From: Deltaproteobacteria bacterium GWC2_55_46
Lineage (GTDB): Bacteria > Desulfobacterota > GWC2-55-46
Assembly (NCBI GenBank): GCA_001595385.3
Contig: LVEI03000001.1
Coordinates: 2,171,344 to 2,235,343, forward strand
Direction: 5' to 3'
Length of the DNA: 64,000 nucleotides
A model generated the notes under the pieces. It saw only the letters and a program-made list of their open reading frames with translations, was not told the DNA's origin and ran no database searches. Both the position numbers and the translations under genes were made by a program. Shown piece by piece: positions 42,944 to 51,674 of this stretch; within the stretch, counting starts at the first letter, position 1; the number at the start of each line of letters is the position of its first letter.

Positions 42944-43498
42944 TTGCTGCTCATAGTTGGGCTGGGAAACCCCGGAACCGAGTACGCCAGGACCAGGCAC
43001 AACGCCGGCTTTATGCTCATCGACCGCCTGAGCGAGGCCTACTCTATCAGGATGTCAAGGCATGGCAAGGGGGCTTGGGGCGCTGGAAGGATAGCTGGCG
43101 CGGAAGTCACCCTGCTAAAGCCCCTTACATACATGAACCTCAGCGGTCAGGCTGTCTCGGAACTCCTTGGGGAATATCCTGAGCTTTCGGGTTCTCTTCT
43201 TCTGGTTTATGACGACTGCGACCTCCCGCTCGGCAAGGTAAGGATCAGGAAGAGCGGGGGTAGCGGCGGCCACAGGGGCCTTTCGTCTATCATAAATACG
43301 CTCGGCACAAAAGATATCCCCAGGGTACGGCTGGGCATAGGACGGCCAGAGGACGGGGACGTAGTCGAATATGTCCTGAGCCAGTTTGCTCCTGATGATC
43401 TGCCTCAGCTGGAAGAGATGCTTGGCCGCGCCAGGGAAGCTGTTGAGTCAATAATAGCCAACGGCATAGAGCAGGCGATGAACAGCTTCAACTCCTGA
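42944..43498 (+). CDS. pth: Peptidyl-tRNA hydrolase
   Basis: The 184-residue enzyme recycles tRNA from dropped-off peptidyl-tRNA. Family motifs are IVGLGNPGTEYARTRHNAGF (with Asn and the catalytic His20), KPLTYMNLSGQAV and YDDCDLPLGKVRIRKSGGSGGHRGLSSI with the catalytic Asp. The likely initiation codon is TTG at 42944, because the conserved start MLLIVGLGNPG aligns there and no ATG precedes it. It lies 42 bases after rplY. Confidence 0.95.
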   Translation: MLLIVGLGNPGTEYARTRHNAGFMLIDRLSEAYSIRMSRHGKGAWGAGRIAGAEVTLLKPLTYMNLSGQAVSELLGEYPELSGSLLLVYDDCDLPLGKVRIRKSGGSGGHRGLSSIINTLGTKDIPRVRLGIGRPEDGDVVEYVLSQFAPDDLPQLEEMLGRAREAVESIIANGIEQAMNSFNS

Positions 43499-43573
43499 TC
43501 CTTCATTCGTCCCGTTTTTTTTGCACCCCGCAGCCCCGAGAAGGCCAAATACCTTTAAGAGGGTGGCCATAAA

Positions 43574-45595
43574 ATGCCTAAGATAGTCCTTTACGCGCCT
43601 CTTCTTGGCGCAGCCGGTCTTGTAATCACACTCTTTATCTATCTGTACGTAAAGAACCTTCCTGTCGGGAGCGGGAAGATGAGGGAGATCTCCGACCTCA
43701 TACATTCCGGCGCGATGGCCTATCTCAAGAGGCAGTACACGATACTGGTTCTGTTCCTCCTTATAGTCGCTGCTGCCCTCGCCTTCTACCTTGGCATACC
43801 GACCTCGATAGCGTACCTTTGCGGAGGGGCTTCCTCCATGCTCGCGGGTTTTTTCGGCATGAAGGGCGCTACAAAGGCGAATGTAAGGACCGCGGAAGCG
43901 GCCAACAGGTACAAGCCGGACAGCTCGAAAGCCCTGACAGCGGCTTTTTTCGGCGGCTCGGTAATGGGCCTTTCGGTAGCGAGCCTCGGCCTTATCGGCC
44001 TGGGTATCTTTTTTATATTCTACGGGAGGCCTGGCGAGGCCCAGGTGATAAACGGCTTCGCTATGGGGGCCTCTTCGATAGCCCTTTTCGCCAGGGTCGG
44101 GGGCGGCATCTATACCAAGACAGCTGATGTCGGGGCAGACCTCGTCGGAAAGGTCGAGGCCGGCATACCTGAGGACGACCCGAGGAACCCGGGTGTCATA
44201 GCCGACAATGTCGGCGACAACGTCGGCGACGTCGCTGGCCTGGGCGCGGATATTTTCGAGTCTTACGTCGGGGCGGTTGTGGCCTCGATAGCCATCGGCG
44301 CGACTATCTCAGCCGATAAGCTCGAGGGGCTTGCCTCAAGGGAAGTCCTCATGTCATATCCGGTCCTGCTGGTGATGGCTGGCCTTCTCGCCTCCCTCCT
44401 GGGCCTGGCCTCCATGCGGATACTCCGCAGGTTCGGCCCGGCGAGCGCGCTGAGGTATTCCTCTCTCTTGTCCGCCGCAATTTTTCTTGGTCTCGCGTTC
44501 CTTCTGACTGTGCTCGTTGAGTGCGGCATGGGCTGCTACCTGGCGGTAGCAGCGGGATGCCTCGGAGGAAGCCTTATAGGTCTCATAAGCGAATTTTATA
44601 CCGGTGGAAAGCCGGTTGAGAGGATAGCGCGGTCGTCGGTCACTGGAGCAGGGACGAACATCATAACCGGCATAGCCGTCGGGCTTGAAAGCTGCGCTCT
44701 ACCTCTTATCGCCATATGCATCGCCATCTATATAGCTAATTACGCGGCAGGTATCTACGGCATAGGGATAGCCGCGGTAGGCATGCTCGCCACAACCGGG
44801 ATCATAATGAGCGTGGACGCGTACGGCCCTGTAGCAGATAACGCCGGGGGCATATCCGAGATGAGCGGCCTTGGCGAGGATGTCCGCAAGATCACCGACA
44901 GCCTCGATGCCCTCGGCAATACAACCGCGGCGATAGGCAAGGGCTTTGCCATAGGCTCCGCAGCCTTAACCGCTATCGCGCTTTTCGCGGCCTTCGGAGA
45001 GTCTGTAGGGGCGGCCACCGGCAAAACGCTGGAGATGTCTCTTTCGGACCCTAAGGTCATGATCGGGATGCTTATAGGCGGGATGATACCCTTTTTCATA
45101 GGGTCGCTTACGATGACGAGCGTCGGCAAGGCGGCTATGAAGATGGTGGAGGAGATAAGGAGGCAGTTCAGGGAGATCCCTGGGCTCCTTGAGGGCAGGG
45201 AAGGGGCGAGGCCCGATGTAAATAGATGTATCGATATAAGCACCAGGGCGGCGCTCAAGGAGATGGTGCTGCCAGGCGTGCTCGCCGTCGCCGCCCCTGT
45301 ATTCGTCGGTTTTGTCTTTGGCGCCAAAGCCCTCGGAGGGATGCTCGCCGGGGCGACGGTAACTGGGATACTGCTTGCGATTTTCATGGCAAATGCCGGC
45401 GGCGCATGGGATAATGCTAAAAAATATATTGAAAAAGGAGAGTTCGGGGGCAAAGGTTCTGAGGCCCATAAGGCGGCCGTGGTAGGCGATACCGTAGGCG
45501 ACCCGTTCAAGGACACGTCAGGCCCTGCCATGAACATACTCATAAAGCTCATCAGCATAATCTCGCTCACTATCGCTCCGCTTCTGGCTCAATAG
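43574..45595 (+). CDS. hppA: Membrane-bound ion-translocating pyrophosphatase (K+-dependent type)
   Basis: The 673-residue membrane pyrophosphatase couples PPi hydrolysis to pumping of H+ or Na+. It has [30 protein letters not shown], the [21 protein letters not shown] metal-binding helix and the C-terminal [18 protein letters not shown]. The [17 protein letters not shown] segment has Ala and Gly where K+-independent enzymes have Lys and Thr, so it should be K+-dependent. The pumped ion is not decided by what I can read. Confidence 0.95.
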   Translation: MPKIVLYAPLLGAAGLVITLFIYLYVKNLPVGSGKMREISDLIHSGAMAYLKRQYTILVLFLLIVAAALAFYLGIPTSIAYLCGGASSMLAGFFGMKGATKANVRTAEAANRYKPDSSKALTAAFFGGSVMGLSVASLGLIGLGIFFIFYGRPGEAQVINGFAMGASSIALFARVGGGIYTKTADVGADLVGKVEAGIPEDDPRNPGVIADNVGDNVGDVAGLGADIFESYVGAVVASIAIGATISADKLEGLASREVLMSYPVLLVMAGLLASLLGLASMRILRRFGPASALRYSSLLSAAIFLGLAFLLTVLVECGMGCYLAVAAGCLGGSLIGLISEFYTGGKPVERIARSSVTGAGTNIITGIAVGLESCALPLIAICIAIYIANYAAGIYGIGIAAVGMLATTGIIMSVDAYGPVADNAGGISEMSGLGEDVRKITDSLDALGNTTAAIGKGFAIGSAALTAIALFAAFGESVGAATGKTLEMSLSDPKVMIGMLIGGMIPFFIGSLTMTSVGKAAMKMVEEIRRQFREIPGLLEGREGARPDVNRCIDISTRAALKEMVLPGVLAVAAPVFVGFVFGAKALGGMLAGATVTGILLAIFMANAGGAWDNAKKYIEKGEFGGKGSEAHKAAVVGDTVGDPFKDTSGPAMNILIKLISIISLTIAPLLAQ

Positions 45596-45613
45596 TTTTA
45601 ACAGGTAAAACTA

Positions 45614-45637
45614 ACAGGGCACTTGTGCCCTGTTTTT
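45614..45637 (+). terminator. Terminator after hppA
   Basis: ACAGGGCA pairs with TGCCCTGT across a four-base loop and is followed by a T run, 19 bases after the hppA stop. Rho-independent type. Confidence 0.85.
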
Positions 45638-45674
45638 ATTTTAAGGACAATAATATCAAGGAGAGCTGCTTCAG

Positions 45675-46766
45675 ATGGGATTCAATTGCGGAATAGTAGG
45701 CCTGCCTAACGTGGGCAAATCGACGATATTCAACGCCATGACAGCGGCAGGGGCGGAGGCTTCAAATTATCCGTTCTGCACTATAGACCCGAATATCGGC
45801 ATGGTGCCGTTGCGCGACGAGCGCATCTTCAGGATAGCGGAGCTGGTAAAGCCTGAAAGGGTCCTGCCCACGGCGGTCGAGTTCGTAGATATAGCCGGAA
45901 TAGTGAAGGGCGCGAGCAAGGGCGAAGGACTTGGGAACCAGTTCCTCGGCAACATCAGAAGCGTTGACATGATAGCCCACGTCGTAAGGTGCTTTGAGGA
46001 CGAGCAGGTGGTCCACGTCGACGGAAGGGTCGACCCGAAGGGCGATATCGAGGTCATAAACACCGAGCTCATACTATCGGACCTTGAGTCGCTCGATAGA
46101 AGGCTTGAGAGGGCCGCCAAGATGGTCAAGTCGGGAGATAAGACCGTTGCCGAAGCGATGCCTGTCTACCTTGAGCTCAAGAAGGCCTTTGATGAGGGGC
46201 GTATGGCAAGGAGCGTTCTTGACCACGATACAGCGCTTCTTGTAAAGGACCTCAACCTCCTTACGGCGAAGCCGGTCATATACGTGGCCAATGTGGGCGA
46301 GGACGACCTCGCTGGAGAGTCTCAGGCGGCTAAGGCCGTCAAGGAGTACGCTCTTTCCGAGGGAGCGGGGTTCGTAATAATCTGCGGCAAGATAGAGTCC
46401 GAGATAGCCGAGCTCTCTGAAGAGGAAAGGGCCGAATTCCTCTCCGGCCTCGGGCTTAAGGAGTCCGGGCTTGACAGGCTCGCTGGCGCGGCCTACAGAG
46501 TGCTGGGGCTTATCACATATTTTACCGCTGGCAAAAAGGAGGTCAGGGCCTGGACGCTCGAGGCAGGGGCAAAGGCCCCGGCGGCCGCTGGAGTCATACA
46601 CAGTGACTTCGAGCGGGGGTTCATAAGGGCTGAGGTCATGGCTTACGATGACTTCCTCAAATACGGCTCTGAGGCCGCGTGCAGGGAAAAGGGCGTATTG
46701 AGGCTGGAAGGGAAAGACTATGTCGTAAAGGACGCCGACATTATGCACTTCAGGTTCAACGTGTAG
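45675..46766 (+). CDS. ychF: Ribosome-binding ATPase YchF (Obg family)
   Basis: The 363-residue P-loop protein starts MGFNCGIVGLPNVGKSTIFNAM (G1) with DIAGIVKGASKGEGLGNQFL (G3 region) and a C-terminal TGS domain containing TYFTAGKKEVRAWTLEAG. The NxxE-type G4 of YchF, which prefers ATP, is at NVGEDDL. It is the last host gene before the phage-derived cluster and has its own terminator. Confidence 0.96.
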   Translation: MGFNCGIVGLPNVGKSTIFNAMTAAGAEASNYPFCTIDPNIGMVPLRDERIFRIAELVKPERVLPTAVEFVDIAGIVKGASKGEGLGNQFLGNIRSVDMIAHVVRCFEDEQVVHVDGRVDPKGDIEVINTELILSDLESLDRRLERAAKMVKSGDKTVAEAMPVYLELKKAFDEGRMARSVLDHDTALLVKDLNLLTAKPVIYVANVGEDDLAGESQAAKAVKEYALSEGAGFVIICGKIESEIAELSEEERAEFLSGLGLKESGLDRLAGAAYRVLGLITYFTAGKKEVRAWTLEAGAKAPAAAGVIHSDFERGFIRAEVMAYDDFLKYGSEAACREKGVLRLEGKDYVVKDADIMHFRFNV

Positions 46767-46794
46767 CGGTCTTGCGATTTTGGAGGAGATATTG

Positions 46795-46826
46795 AAACCC
46801 CCCGTCTTGTCGCGGGGGTTTTTTAT
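46795..46826 (+). terminator. Terminator after ychF
   Basis: AACCCCCCG pairs with CGGGGGTT across a short loop and is followed by TTTTTT. It insulates the phage-derived cluster from ychF transcription. Confidence 0.88.
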
Positions 46827-46870
46827 TCTGGACTAAAGTACAGTTGACAGCACGTTTGGCCCTGCCGTCA

Positions 46871-46899
46871 TTGACAATTTTTTTCTTAAAAAGTATAAT
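46871..46899 (+). promoter_or_regulatory. Consensus sigma70 promoter of the phage-derived cluster
   Basis: Perfect TTGACA and perfect TATAAT are spaced by exactly 17 bases, 45 bases after the ychF terminator. The expected transcript begins near 46906, about 150 bases before the regulator's likely start. Confidence 0.8.
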
Positions 46900-47057
46900 A
46901 TTTAGCACTGATGTAAGTTCCGCCCTGATTATTGTCAGAAGTTGACTATAAAGAGAGGTCTTCGCAAAAATCAGTTGAGCTTGAAATGCGAGGGCCTTTT
47001 TTTTATGGCCTTGTAATGTGCGTATTACGCACAAATTTCGTGAGGGGGAGGGGCGAA

Positions 47058-47321
47058 TTGTCCAGGGAGAAGGTAGATCCGGAGATTTTCTACGAAGGTT
47101 TCAGGCATTCTGGGCTGGAGATAAGGGATTTGCTCTGGCCGCTGGTTTCCTTGAGCCCTCGCGAGCGGGCGGTGTTCACGGAATACCACTATTGGAAGAC
47201 GCACATGAAGGTCATAGCTCAAAGCCACAGGATCTCACTCGGGAGGACGTATGAAATACTCTACAGGGCAGAGGAAAAGATCTCAGTTGCAAGGGCACAG
47301 GAAGAGGAGAAGGACGATTGA
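47058..47321 (+). CDS. Sigma region-4-like helix-turn-helix protein
   Basis: An 87-residue protein if started at TTG 47058, which has an excellent GGGGGAGG ribosome-binding site; the frame is open back to 46932. It carries LSPRERAVFTEYHYWKTHMKVIAQSHRISLGRTYEILYRAEEKI, the look of a sigma70 region-4 or ArpU-type helix-turn-helix. Such proteins commonly control phage late genes. It is the first gene of the cluster, and its end overlaps the next gene by 71 bases. Direct DNA binding is inferred. Confidence 0.6.
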   Translation: MSREKVDPEIFYEGFRHSGLEIRDLLWPLVSLSPRERAVFTEYHYWKTHMKVIAQSHRISLGRTYEILYRAEEKISVARAQEEEKDD

Positions 47322-47529
47322 AGTCCGCGAGAAAGCGACAAAGGAGCATGAGGTCAGCTGGGTGGATTACAAGATCATGAAGCAATATAAGCCGCTTGGA
47401 GAGATACTGGACAGCATGCGGCTTTATGGGTACAGGGGAGGGATAGAAGAGATCATTAATAAGGCCTGGAACCCGGCTGAGGATGGTTTTCAGGACTGGA
47501 CGGCCAGCGGGAAAAAAAAGACGAAATAA
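47251..47529 (+). CDS. Unknown small basic protein in the phage-derived cluster
   Basis: The ATG at 47251 follows GGGAGGACGT and gives 92 residues. The first third is Arg/Lys-rich (KRSQLQGHRKRRRTIEVREK), and the rest includes YKPLGEILDSMRLYGYRGG, helical by appearance. No family is recognised. It overlaps the regulator gene extensively, so a later GTG at 47362 is a possible shorter start. A terminator follows. Confidence 0.5.
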   Translation: MKYSTGQRKRSQLQGHRKRRRTIEVREKATKEHEVSWVDYKIMKQYKPLGEILDSMRLYGYRGGIEEIINKAWNPAEDGFQDWTASGKKKTK

Positions 47530-47548
47530 AATAACGCGCTCTAATATC

Positions 47549-47582
47549 AAAGGGCCAGGCAGAAATGCCTGGCCTTTTTTTT
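47549..47582 (+). terminator. Terminator inside the phage-derived cluster
   Basis: GGCCAGGCA pairs with TGCCTGGCC across GAAA and is followed by eight T. It separates the regulator pair from the terminase and structural genes, so expression of the rest requires another promoter or read-through. No promoter is evident between 47583 and 47700. Confidence 0.88.
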
Positions 47583-47701
47583 CGTTTTGAGAAAGGCGGG
47601 CAGAATAAAACCGGGCCATTTTCACCAGCAGTACCGAAAGTTAGGGGAATGCGGGTAGAAACCGGACACCATATGTAAAAGCGAGCGTCATGGAGGGCAG
47701 T

Positions 47702-47878
47702 ATGGAAAACAATAACGCCTTGAGCGCACCCGGTAAAAAGACTTTCGGTTATTACAGGCCTTCCAGGCCAAGGGTCCTCCTGAGAGAGCCTGAGGTCTGC
47801 ATGGAATGCAATAAGGTCTACCTGGCACTGTACTCGCTAAGGTGCTGCGGGGACCACGAAGGCCTTGAAAAGATATGA
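47702..47878 (+). CDS. Small cysteine-rich protein in the phage-derived cluster
   Basis: From the ATG at 47702 (GGAGGGCAGT upstream) the product is 58 residues, with C-x2-C (ECNK region) and a later Cys pair in RCCGDH, resembling a small zinc-binding fold. It precedes the terminase pair. No function is recognised. Confidence 0.5.
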   Translation: MENNNALSAPGKKTFGYYRPSRPRVLLREPEVCMECNKVYLALYSLRCCGDHEGLEKI

Positions 47879-47896
47879 AAACTACAAGAGGTTTTG

Positions 47897-48403
47897 ATGG
47901 CGATAGATTGGCAGGCCGTAAGGAAAGGCTTTGAGGCGGGTGTCGCGGAAGATGAGCTTGCGAAAGGTTTCGGCTGCAATGCCGGGACGGTCCGGAGAAG
48001 GGCAAAGAAGGAGCGGTGGAAAACAGGCGAACGGAGAAAAGCAGGGAAGAAAACGGCTGCCCTCGGCGCGGCAGCCGACCACAGGTCCCTTCTTAACGGC
48101 GTAAAGAGGCGGCTTGTGAAAGGGCTTGAGAACGAAGACGTGAAAAAGGGGCTTGAGGAGCTGAAGGTCGCCAAGACAGCGCTGGAAGTCCTTTCTGATT
48201 ACATGAAAGAGGAGAAGCTGGCGTTGGGACTTGTCGAGAAGGTAAGCGAAGAACAGGAGCGTAAAGATGCCGAGGCCCTTGCCGTCAAGATGGCTCAAGC
48301 TACGGCCCCATCAGGAACAGATGAGGCTCTGGAACGAGGGGAAGAGGTTCGCGGTTGTACCGGCGGGAAGAAGGAGCGGCAAGACCGAGATAGCCAAACG
48401 TAA
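47897..48403 (+). CDS. Probable small terminase subunit
   Basis: A 168-residue protein starting MAIDWQAVRKGFEAGVAEDELAKGFGCNAGTVRRRAKKERW, an N-terminal helix-turn-helix as in phage small terminases, which recognise pac or cos sites. The rest is helical with coiled-coil-like heptads and an acidic C-terminus. Its last 137 bases overlap the large terminase gene, whose own start has a strong ribosome-binding site. The assignment rests on the HTH start and its place beside terL. Confidence 0.7.
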   Translation: MAIDWQAVRKGFEAGVAEDELAKGFGCNAGTVRRRAKKERWKTGERRKAGKKTAALGAAADHRSLLNGVKRRLVKGLENEDVKKGLEELKVAKTALEVLSDYMKEEKLALGLVEKVSEEQERKDAEALAVKMAQATAPSGTDEALERGEEVRGCTGGKKERQDRDSQT

Positions 48404-49532
48404 GCTCGTCGTAAGCCTTTGTGAAAAGAAGGATTGGCAGGACCCGAGGTACTTTGCTGCGGCCCCCACGAGGGAGCAGGCAAAGAGGATATTCTGGAAT
48501 GACTTGAAAGAGCTTACGCCGAGGGAGTGGATATCAAAGATATACGAAAGCGAGCTCTGCGTGAAGACCCGTTTCGGTAGCGAGCTATGGGTCATAGGGC
48601 TTGATAAGCCGGAAAGGATAGAAGGGGTGCCCTGGGACGGCGGGGTGCTTGACGAGTACGCCAACATGAAGGAGCCGGCGTGGACAGAGAACGTAAGGCC
48701 GGCCCTTTCCGATAGGCGCGGCTGGTGCTGGTTCATAGGCGTGCCTGAAGGACTCAATCACTACAAGGCCCTGGCAGATTACGCCATGAGCGCTGTAGAC
48801 CCGGACTGGGGCCTGTACGGGTGGCATTCATCCGGGATATTGCCGTCAGATGAGATCGAGGCCGCAAAAAGGGTGCTCGACGCGAAGACCTTCAGGCAGG
48901 AATATGAGGCGAGCTTCGAGGGCTCTTCAGGCAGCGCGTATTACGCATACGACCCGGCAAGGCACGAGGACCCGTCGATCGCGCTGAGGATGGACTTGAA
49001 GATCGCCCTTTGCTGCGATTTCAACGTGGACACGTGCGTGTGGGAGGTCGTCCAGACAGACGGGAGGTCTGTCTGGACCGTAGACGAGATCGCGCTCAGG
49101 AATACCAACACGGCAGAGATGGGGAAGGCCTTTCTTCAAAAATACGGCGGCCATAAGGCCGGGATAGTGCTCTACGGGGATGCCGCCGGAATGGCAAGGT
49201 CTACAGCCGGGAAGAGCGATTACGCAATCCTTTATGACCTTGGGCTTAAGGCCCAGAGGGTACGAAAGTCAAACCCGGCTGTGCGGGACAGGGTCAATGG
49301 TGTAAACGCCATGCTCGAGAACACGCGCGGGGAGGCACGGCTCTTTCACCATCCAAGGTGCGCTTACCTTAGAAAGGACCTTGAGACCGTCGAGTGGAGA
49401 AGCGGCGGCTCCGAGATAGACAAGTCGAACCCCGAGCGCACTCACGCGTCGGATGCGCTCGGGTACTTCATCGAGTGTGAGTTCCCTTTAAGGATCGACA
49501 GGCCGGACCCCGGTGTAAGGTTCTACAAATAA
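48267..49532 (+). CDS. Phage terminase large subunit
   Basis: The 421-residue DNA-packaging motor has the ATPase and nuclease parts in order: P-loop AGRRSGKTE near 33-41, Walker B GVLDEYANM near 127-135, motif III IGVPEG, and an RNase H-like nuclease with aspartates in CDFNVDTC, LYGDAAG and THASDALGYF. AGGAG seven bases before the ATG supports this start. It is the best marker that the cluster packages DNA rather than being a tailocin. Length and motifs look intact. Confidence 0.9.
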   Translation: MPRPLPSRWLKLRPHQEQMRLWNEGKRFAVVPAGRRSGKTEIAKRKLVVSLCEKKDWQDPRYFAAAPTREQAKRIFWNDLKELTPREWISKIYESELCVKTRFGSELWVIGLDKPERIEGVPWDGGVLDEYANMKEPAWTENVRPALSDRRGWCWFIGVPEGLNHYKALADYAMSAVDPDWGLYGWHSSGILPSDEIEAAKRVLDAKTFRQEYEASFEGSSGSAYYAYDPARHEDPSIALRMDLKIALCCDFNVDTCVWEVVQTDGRSVWTVDEIALRNTNTAEMGKAFLQKYGGHKAGIVLYGDAAGMARSTAGKSDYAILYDLGLKAQRVRKSNPAVRDRVNGVNAMLENTRGEARLFHHPRCAYLRKDLETVEWRSGGSEIDKSNPERTHASDALGYFIECEFPLRIDRPDPGVRFYK

Positions 49533-49548
49533 AATTCGGAGAGCGTGC

Positions 49549-50901
49549 ATGACAAGAGAGGACCTTGAACGGACGCACCATCTGTACTCGACTTTCGTTG
49601 ACGAATGGATCTTCTACGTCAGGTCCTACTTCGGGGGCAGGATGTACAGGGACGGCGATTACCTGCTTCAGCACCCGTTCGAAAGCTCTTCCAATTACGC
49701 CAGAAGGAAGGAGACGAGCTATTACTACAACTACTGCGGCCCGGTGATCGATATCTTCGTGTCGCACCTGTTCAGGAAGGACGCGTTCAGGGATTACGGC
49801 GCGCTTTCCGGGGACAGCCTTTTTAACCTGTTCCTCAAGGACGCCGACCTGGAGGGGAATACATTCAGGCACTTCATGCGGGAGGCGCAGAGGTTCGCGA
49901 GTGTCTATGGCAGGGTCTCTATTATCGTCGACAAGCCCCAGGCGCTGGCGGTCACGAGGGCGGAGGCTGAGGATTTCGGCATAAGGCCCTACCTCGCGCT
50001 CGTTACGCCCGAGAACCTGCTCGACTGGTCGTACGTAAGGCTGCCCTACTCGGGCAAGTTCGTCCTCGATATGGTCAAGATAAAAGAGGCGCCAGGGACG
50101 TACAGGATATGGAACAGGGACGGCTGGGAGCTGTGGCAATGCGTCGAAGGCACGGGCGAGGTGAGGCTCGCTGACGCCGGATGGCACGGGCTAGGAGAGG
50201 TGCCCATGGTGAACCTCTACAACAAGCTTTCAGGCACAAGGATGATCGGCACATCGGATATACAGGACATAGCCGACATCAACAGGAACATATACTACCT
50301 ATGCAGCGACGCGAGGGAGATAATAGAAAATACGGCCTTCCCAATGCTTGCGGTCCCGTACTCACGAAACGAATCGGGCGAAAAGGAGCTGGGGCCGAGA
50401 AACATTCTGCAGTTCGATCCGGCCGAGCCAAACTCCAGGCCATATTGGCTGGAGGCCCCGCACTCGTCGCTCTCCGAGATAAGGGAGTGGGTGAGGCATG
50501 ATATCGAGGAGATATACAGGATAGCCAAGCTCGGAGGGGTCAGGTCCGTCGAGGATTACGGTGGCGCAAGGTCCGGGGCAGCCATAGAGCTCGAGTACCA
50601 GCAGCTCTATTCGACCCTTAGCGAAAAGGCGGACAATATCGAGCAGGCAGAGGCAAAGGTCCTGGAGCTTTGGGCGAAGTGGGAGGGACGGAGCTTCGAT
50701 GGGTGTATCGACTACCCTGATGATTTCTCGGTAAGGGACGTCGACAAGGAGCTTCAGAACGCGTTCAAGGCGCAGGGCGCGGCTGTCGGTTCATCGACTT
50801 TCAGAAAAGAGATCCAGAAAAGGATAGTACGTTCGGTACTGCCAAAGGCTGGAGATGAAGTGATGGATAAGATCTGCGTTGAGATCGAGGCTTCGGCGTA
50901 A
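49549..50901 (+). CDS. Phage portal protein
   Basis: A 450-residue protein directly after the terminase, the normal place of the portal. It includes a YNYCGPVIDIFVSHLFRKD segment, NLYNKLSGTRMIGTSDIQDIADINRNIYYLCSDAREII (long crown helix) and C-terminal helices ending in KICVEIEASA. The order and the wing/stem-like pattern fit portal proteins; I am not able to name a subfamily. No protease domain is fused. Confidence 0.8.
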   Translation: MTREDLERTHHLYSTFVDEWIFYVRSYFGGRMYRDGDYLLQHPFESSSNYARRKETSYYYNYCGPVIDIFVSHLFRKDAFRDYGALSGDSLFNLFLKDADLEGNTFRHFMREAQRFASVYGRVSIIVDKPQALAVTRAEAEDFGIRPYLALVTPENLLDWSYVRLPYSGKFVLDMVKIKEAPGTYRIWNRDGWELWQCVEGTGEVRLADAGWHGLGEVPMVNLYNKLSGTRMIGTSDIQDIADINRNIYYLCSDAREIIENTAFPMLAVPYSRNESGEKELGPRNILQFDPAEPNSRPYWLEAPHSSLSEIREWVRHDIEEIYRIAKLGGVRSVEDYGGARSGAAIELEYQQLYSTLSEKADNIEQAEAKVLELWAKWEGRSFDGCIDYPDDFSVRDVDKELQNAFKAQGAAVGSSTFRKEIQKRIVRSVLPKAGDEVMDKICVEIEASA

Positions 50902-50911
50902 AAATAGGAAG

Positions 50912-50977
50912 GTGCGCATCTTTTATACCCCGGAAGAGGCGCGGCGTATTCAGGGGGATACGGGAAAGGAGAGATAA
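50912..50977 (+). CDS. Very short open frame between portal and scaffold genes
   Basis: A GTG after AGGAAG opens 21 codons (VRIFYTPEEARRIQGDTGKER) ending just before the scaffold ATG. It may be a real peptide or a spacer; I have no independent support. Confidence 0.25.
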   Translation: MRIFYTPEEARRIQGDTGKER

Positions 50978-50978
50978 C

Positions 50979-51638
50979 ATGGTTGACGAACTTAAAACGG
51001 CTGAAGGCGACGGCAGGACCGGAGAGGACGCCCGCAAGGTGACGTTTTTCCCAGAGCAGCAGGCAAGGGTGCAGGAGCTTATCGACGAGGCCTACAGAAA
51101 GGCATACTCCAAGGCGCAGAAGGCCAGGGGTGGGGCCGAAGAGGTAGAGAAGCTCAAGGGCGAGGTCGAAAGGCTCAAGGAGGAAAGGAAGACCTCTTCT
51201 TTGCTCAAGACCATATCAAGGCACAGCGTTGTCGATGTCGAAGAGGTGGCGGAGCTCGTGAAGGGCAGGGTGAGGCTGGAAGAGGACGGAAGCCTCAGGG
51301 TGCTCGGCGAATCAGGCGCCGTCAAGATCAACACCTCCGGCCAGCCCGCCACAATAGACGAGTTCATCGCTGACTGGCTGAGCGAGCGTCCCCATCACCT
51401 GAGGGCGGCAGGGGGCATCGGGGCAGGTTCTCAGGGCGCACGCTTCGGCGGGAGCGGCGTAAAGCAGAACCTGACGGATCCGGCATCGTGGCGCACCATG
51501 CCGAGGGAAGACCTCGACAGGCTACTCAATGAAGGCGTAAGCGTACAGGGCTCCGCGGGCCAGACCTACAGGTTCAGGGATGTGAAAAACCCGTTCCTTG
51601 AGGCCCGCCGGAGAAAGTTCAACTCCGCGGCGGTCTGA
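50979..51638 (+). CDS. Probable capsid scaffolding-type protein
   Basis: A 219-residue, charge-rich protein between portal and capsid. It has a coiled-coil region near 40-75 (KAQKARGGAEEVEKLKGEVE), a middle segment VEEVAELVKGRVRLEEDGS, a Gly/Ser linker near 142-160 and a short basic C-terminal domain (FLEARRRKF). This layout is characteristic of scaffolding proteins that help assemble capsids. No serine protease motif is visible, so maturation may not involve cleavage. Confidence 0.65.
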   Translation: MVDELKTAEGDGRTGEDARKVTFFPEQQARVQELIDEAYRKAYSKAQKARGGAEEVEKLKGEVERLKEERKTSSLLKTISRHSVVDVEEVAELVKGRVRLEEDGSLRVLGESGAVKINTSGQPATIDEFIADWLSERPHHLRAAGGIGAGSQGARFGGSGVKQNLTDPASWRTMPREDLDRLLNEGVSVQGSAGQTYRFRDVKNPFLEARRRKFNSAAV

Positions 51639-51674
51639 TAAAGAGCGGAGCCAAGGAAAAAAAGGAGAACCGGA

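Noticed and set aside
46767..46870. Looked for an attL-like direct repeat between ychF and the cluster
   Set aside because: No direct repeat of useful length matches the stretch 61392-61487 at the other end by eye, and no tRNA gene lies at either edge. A short or imperfect repeat could have been missed.
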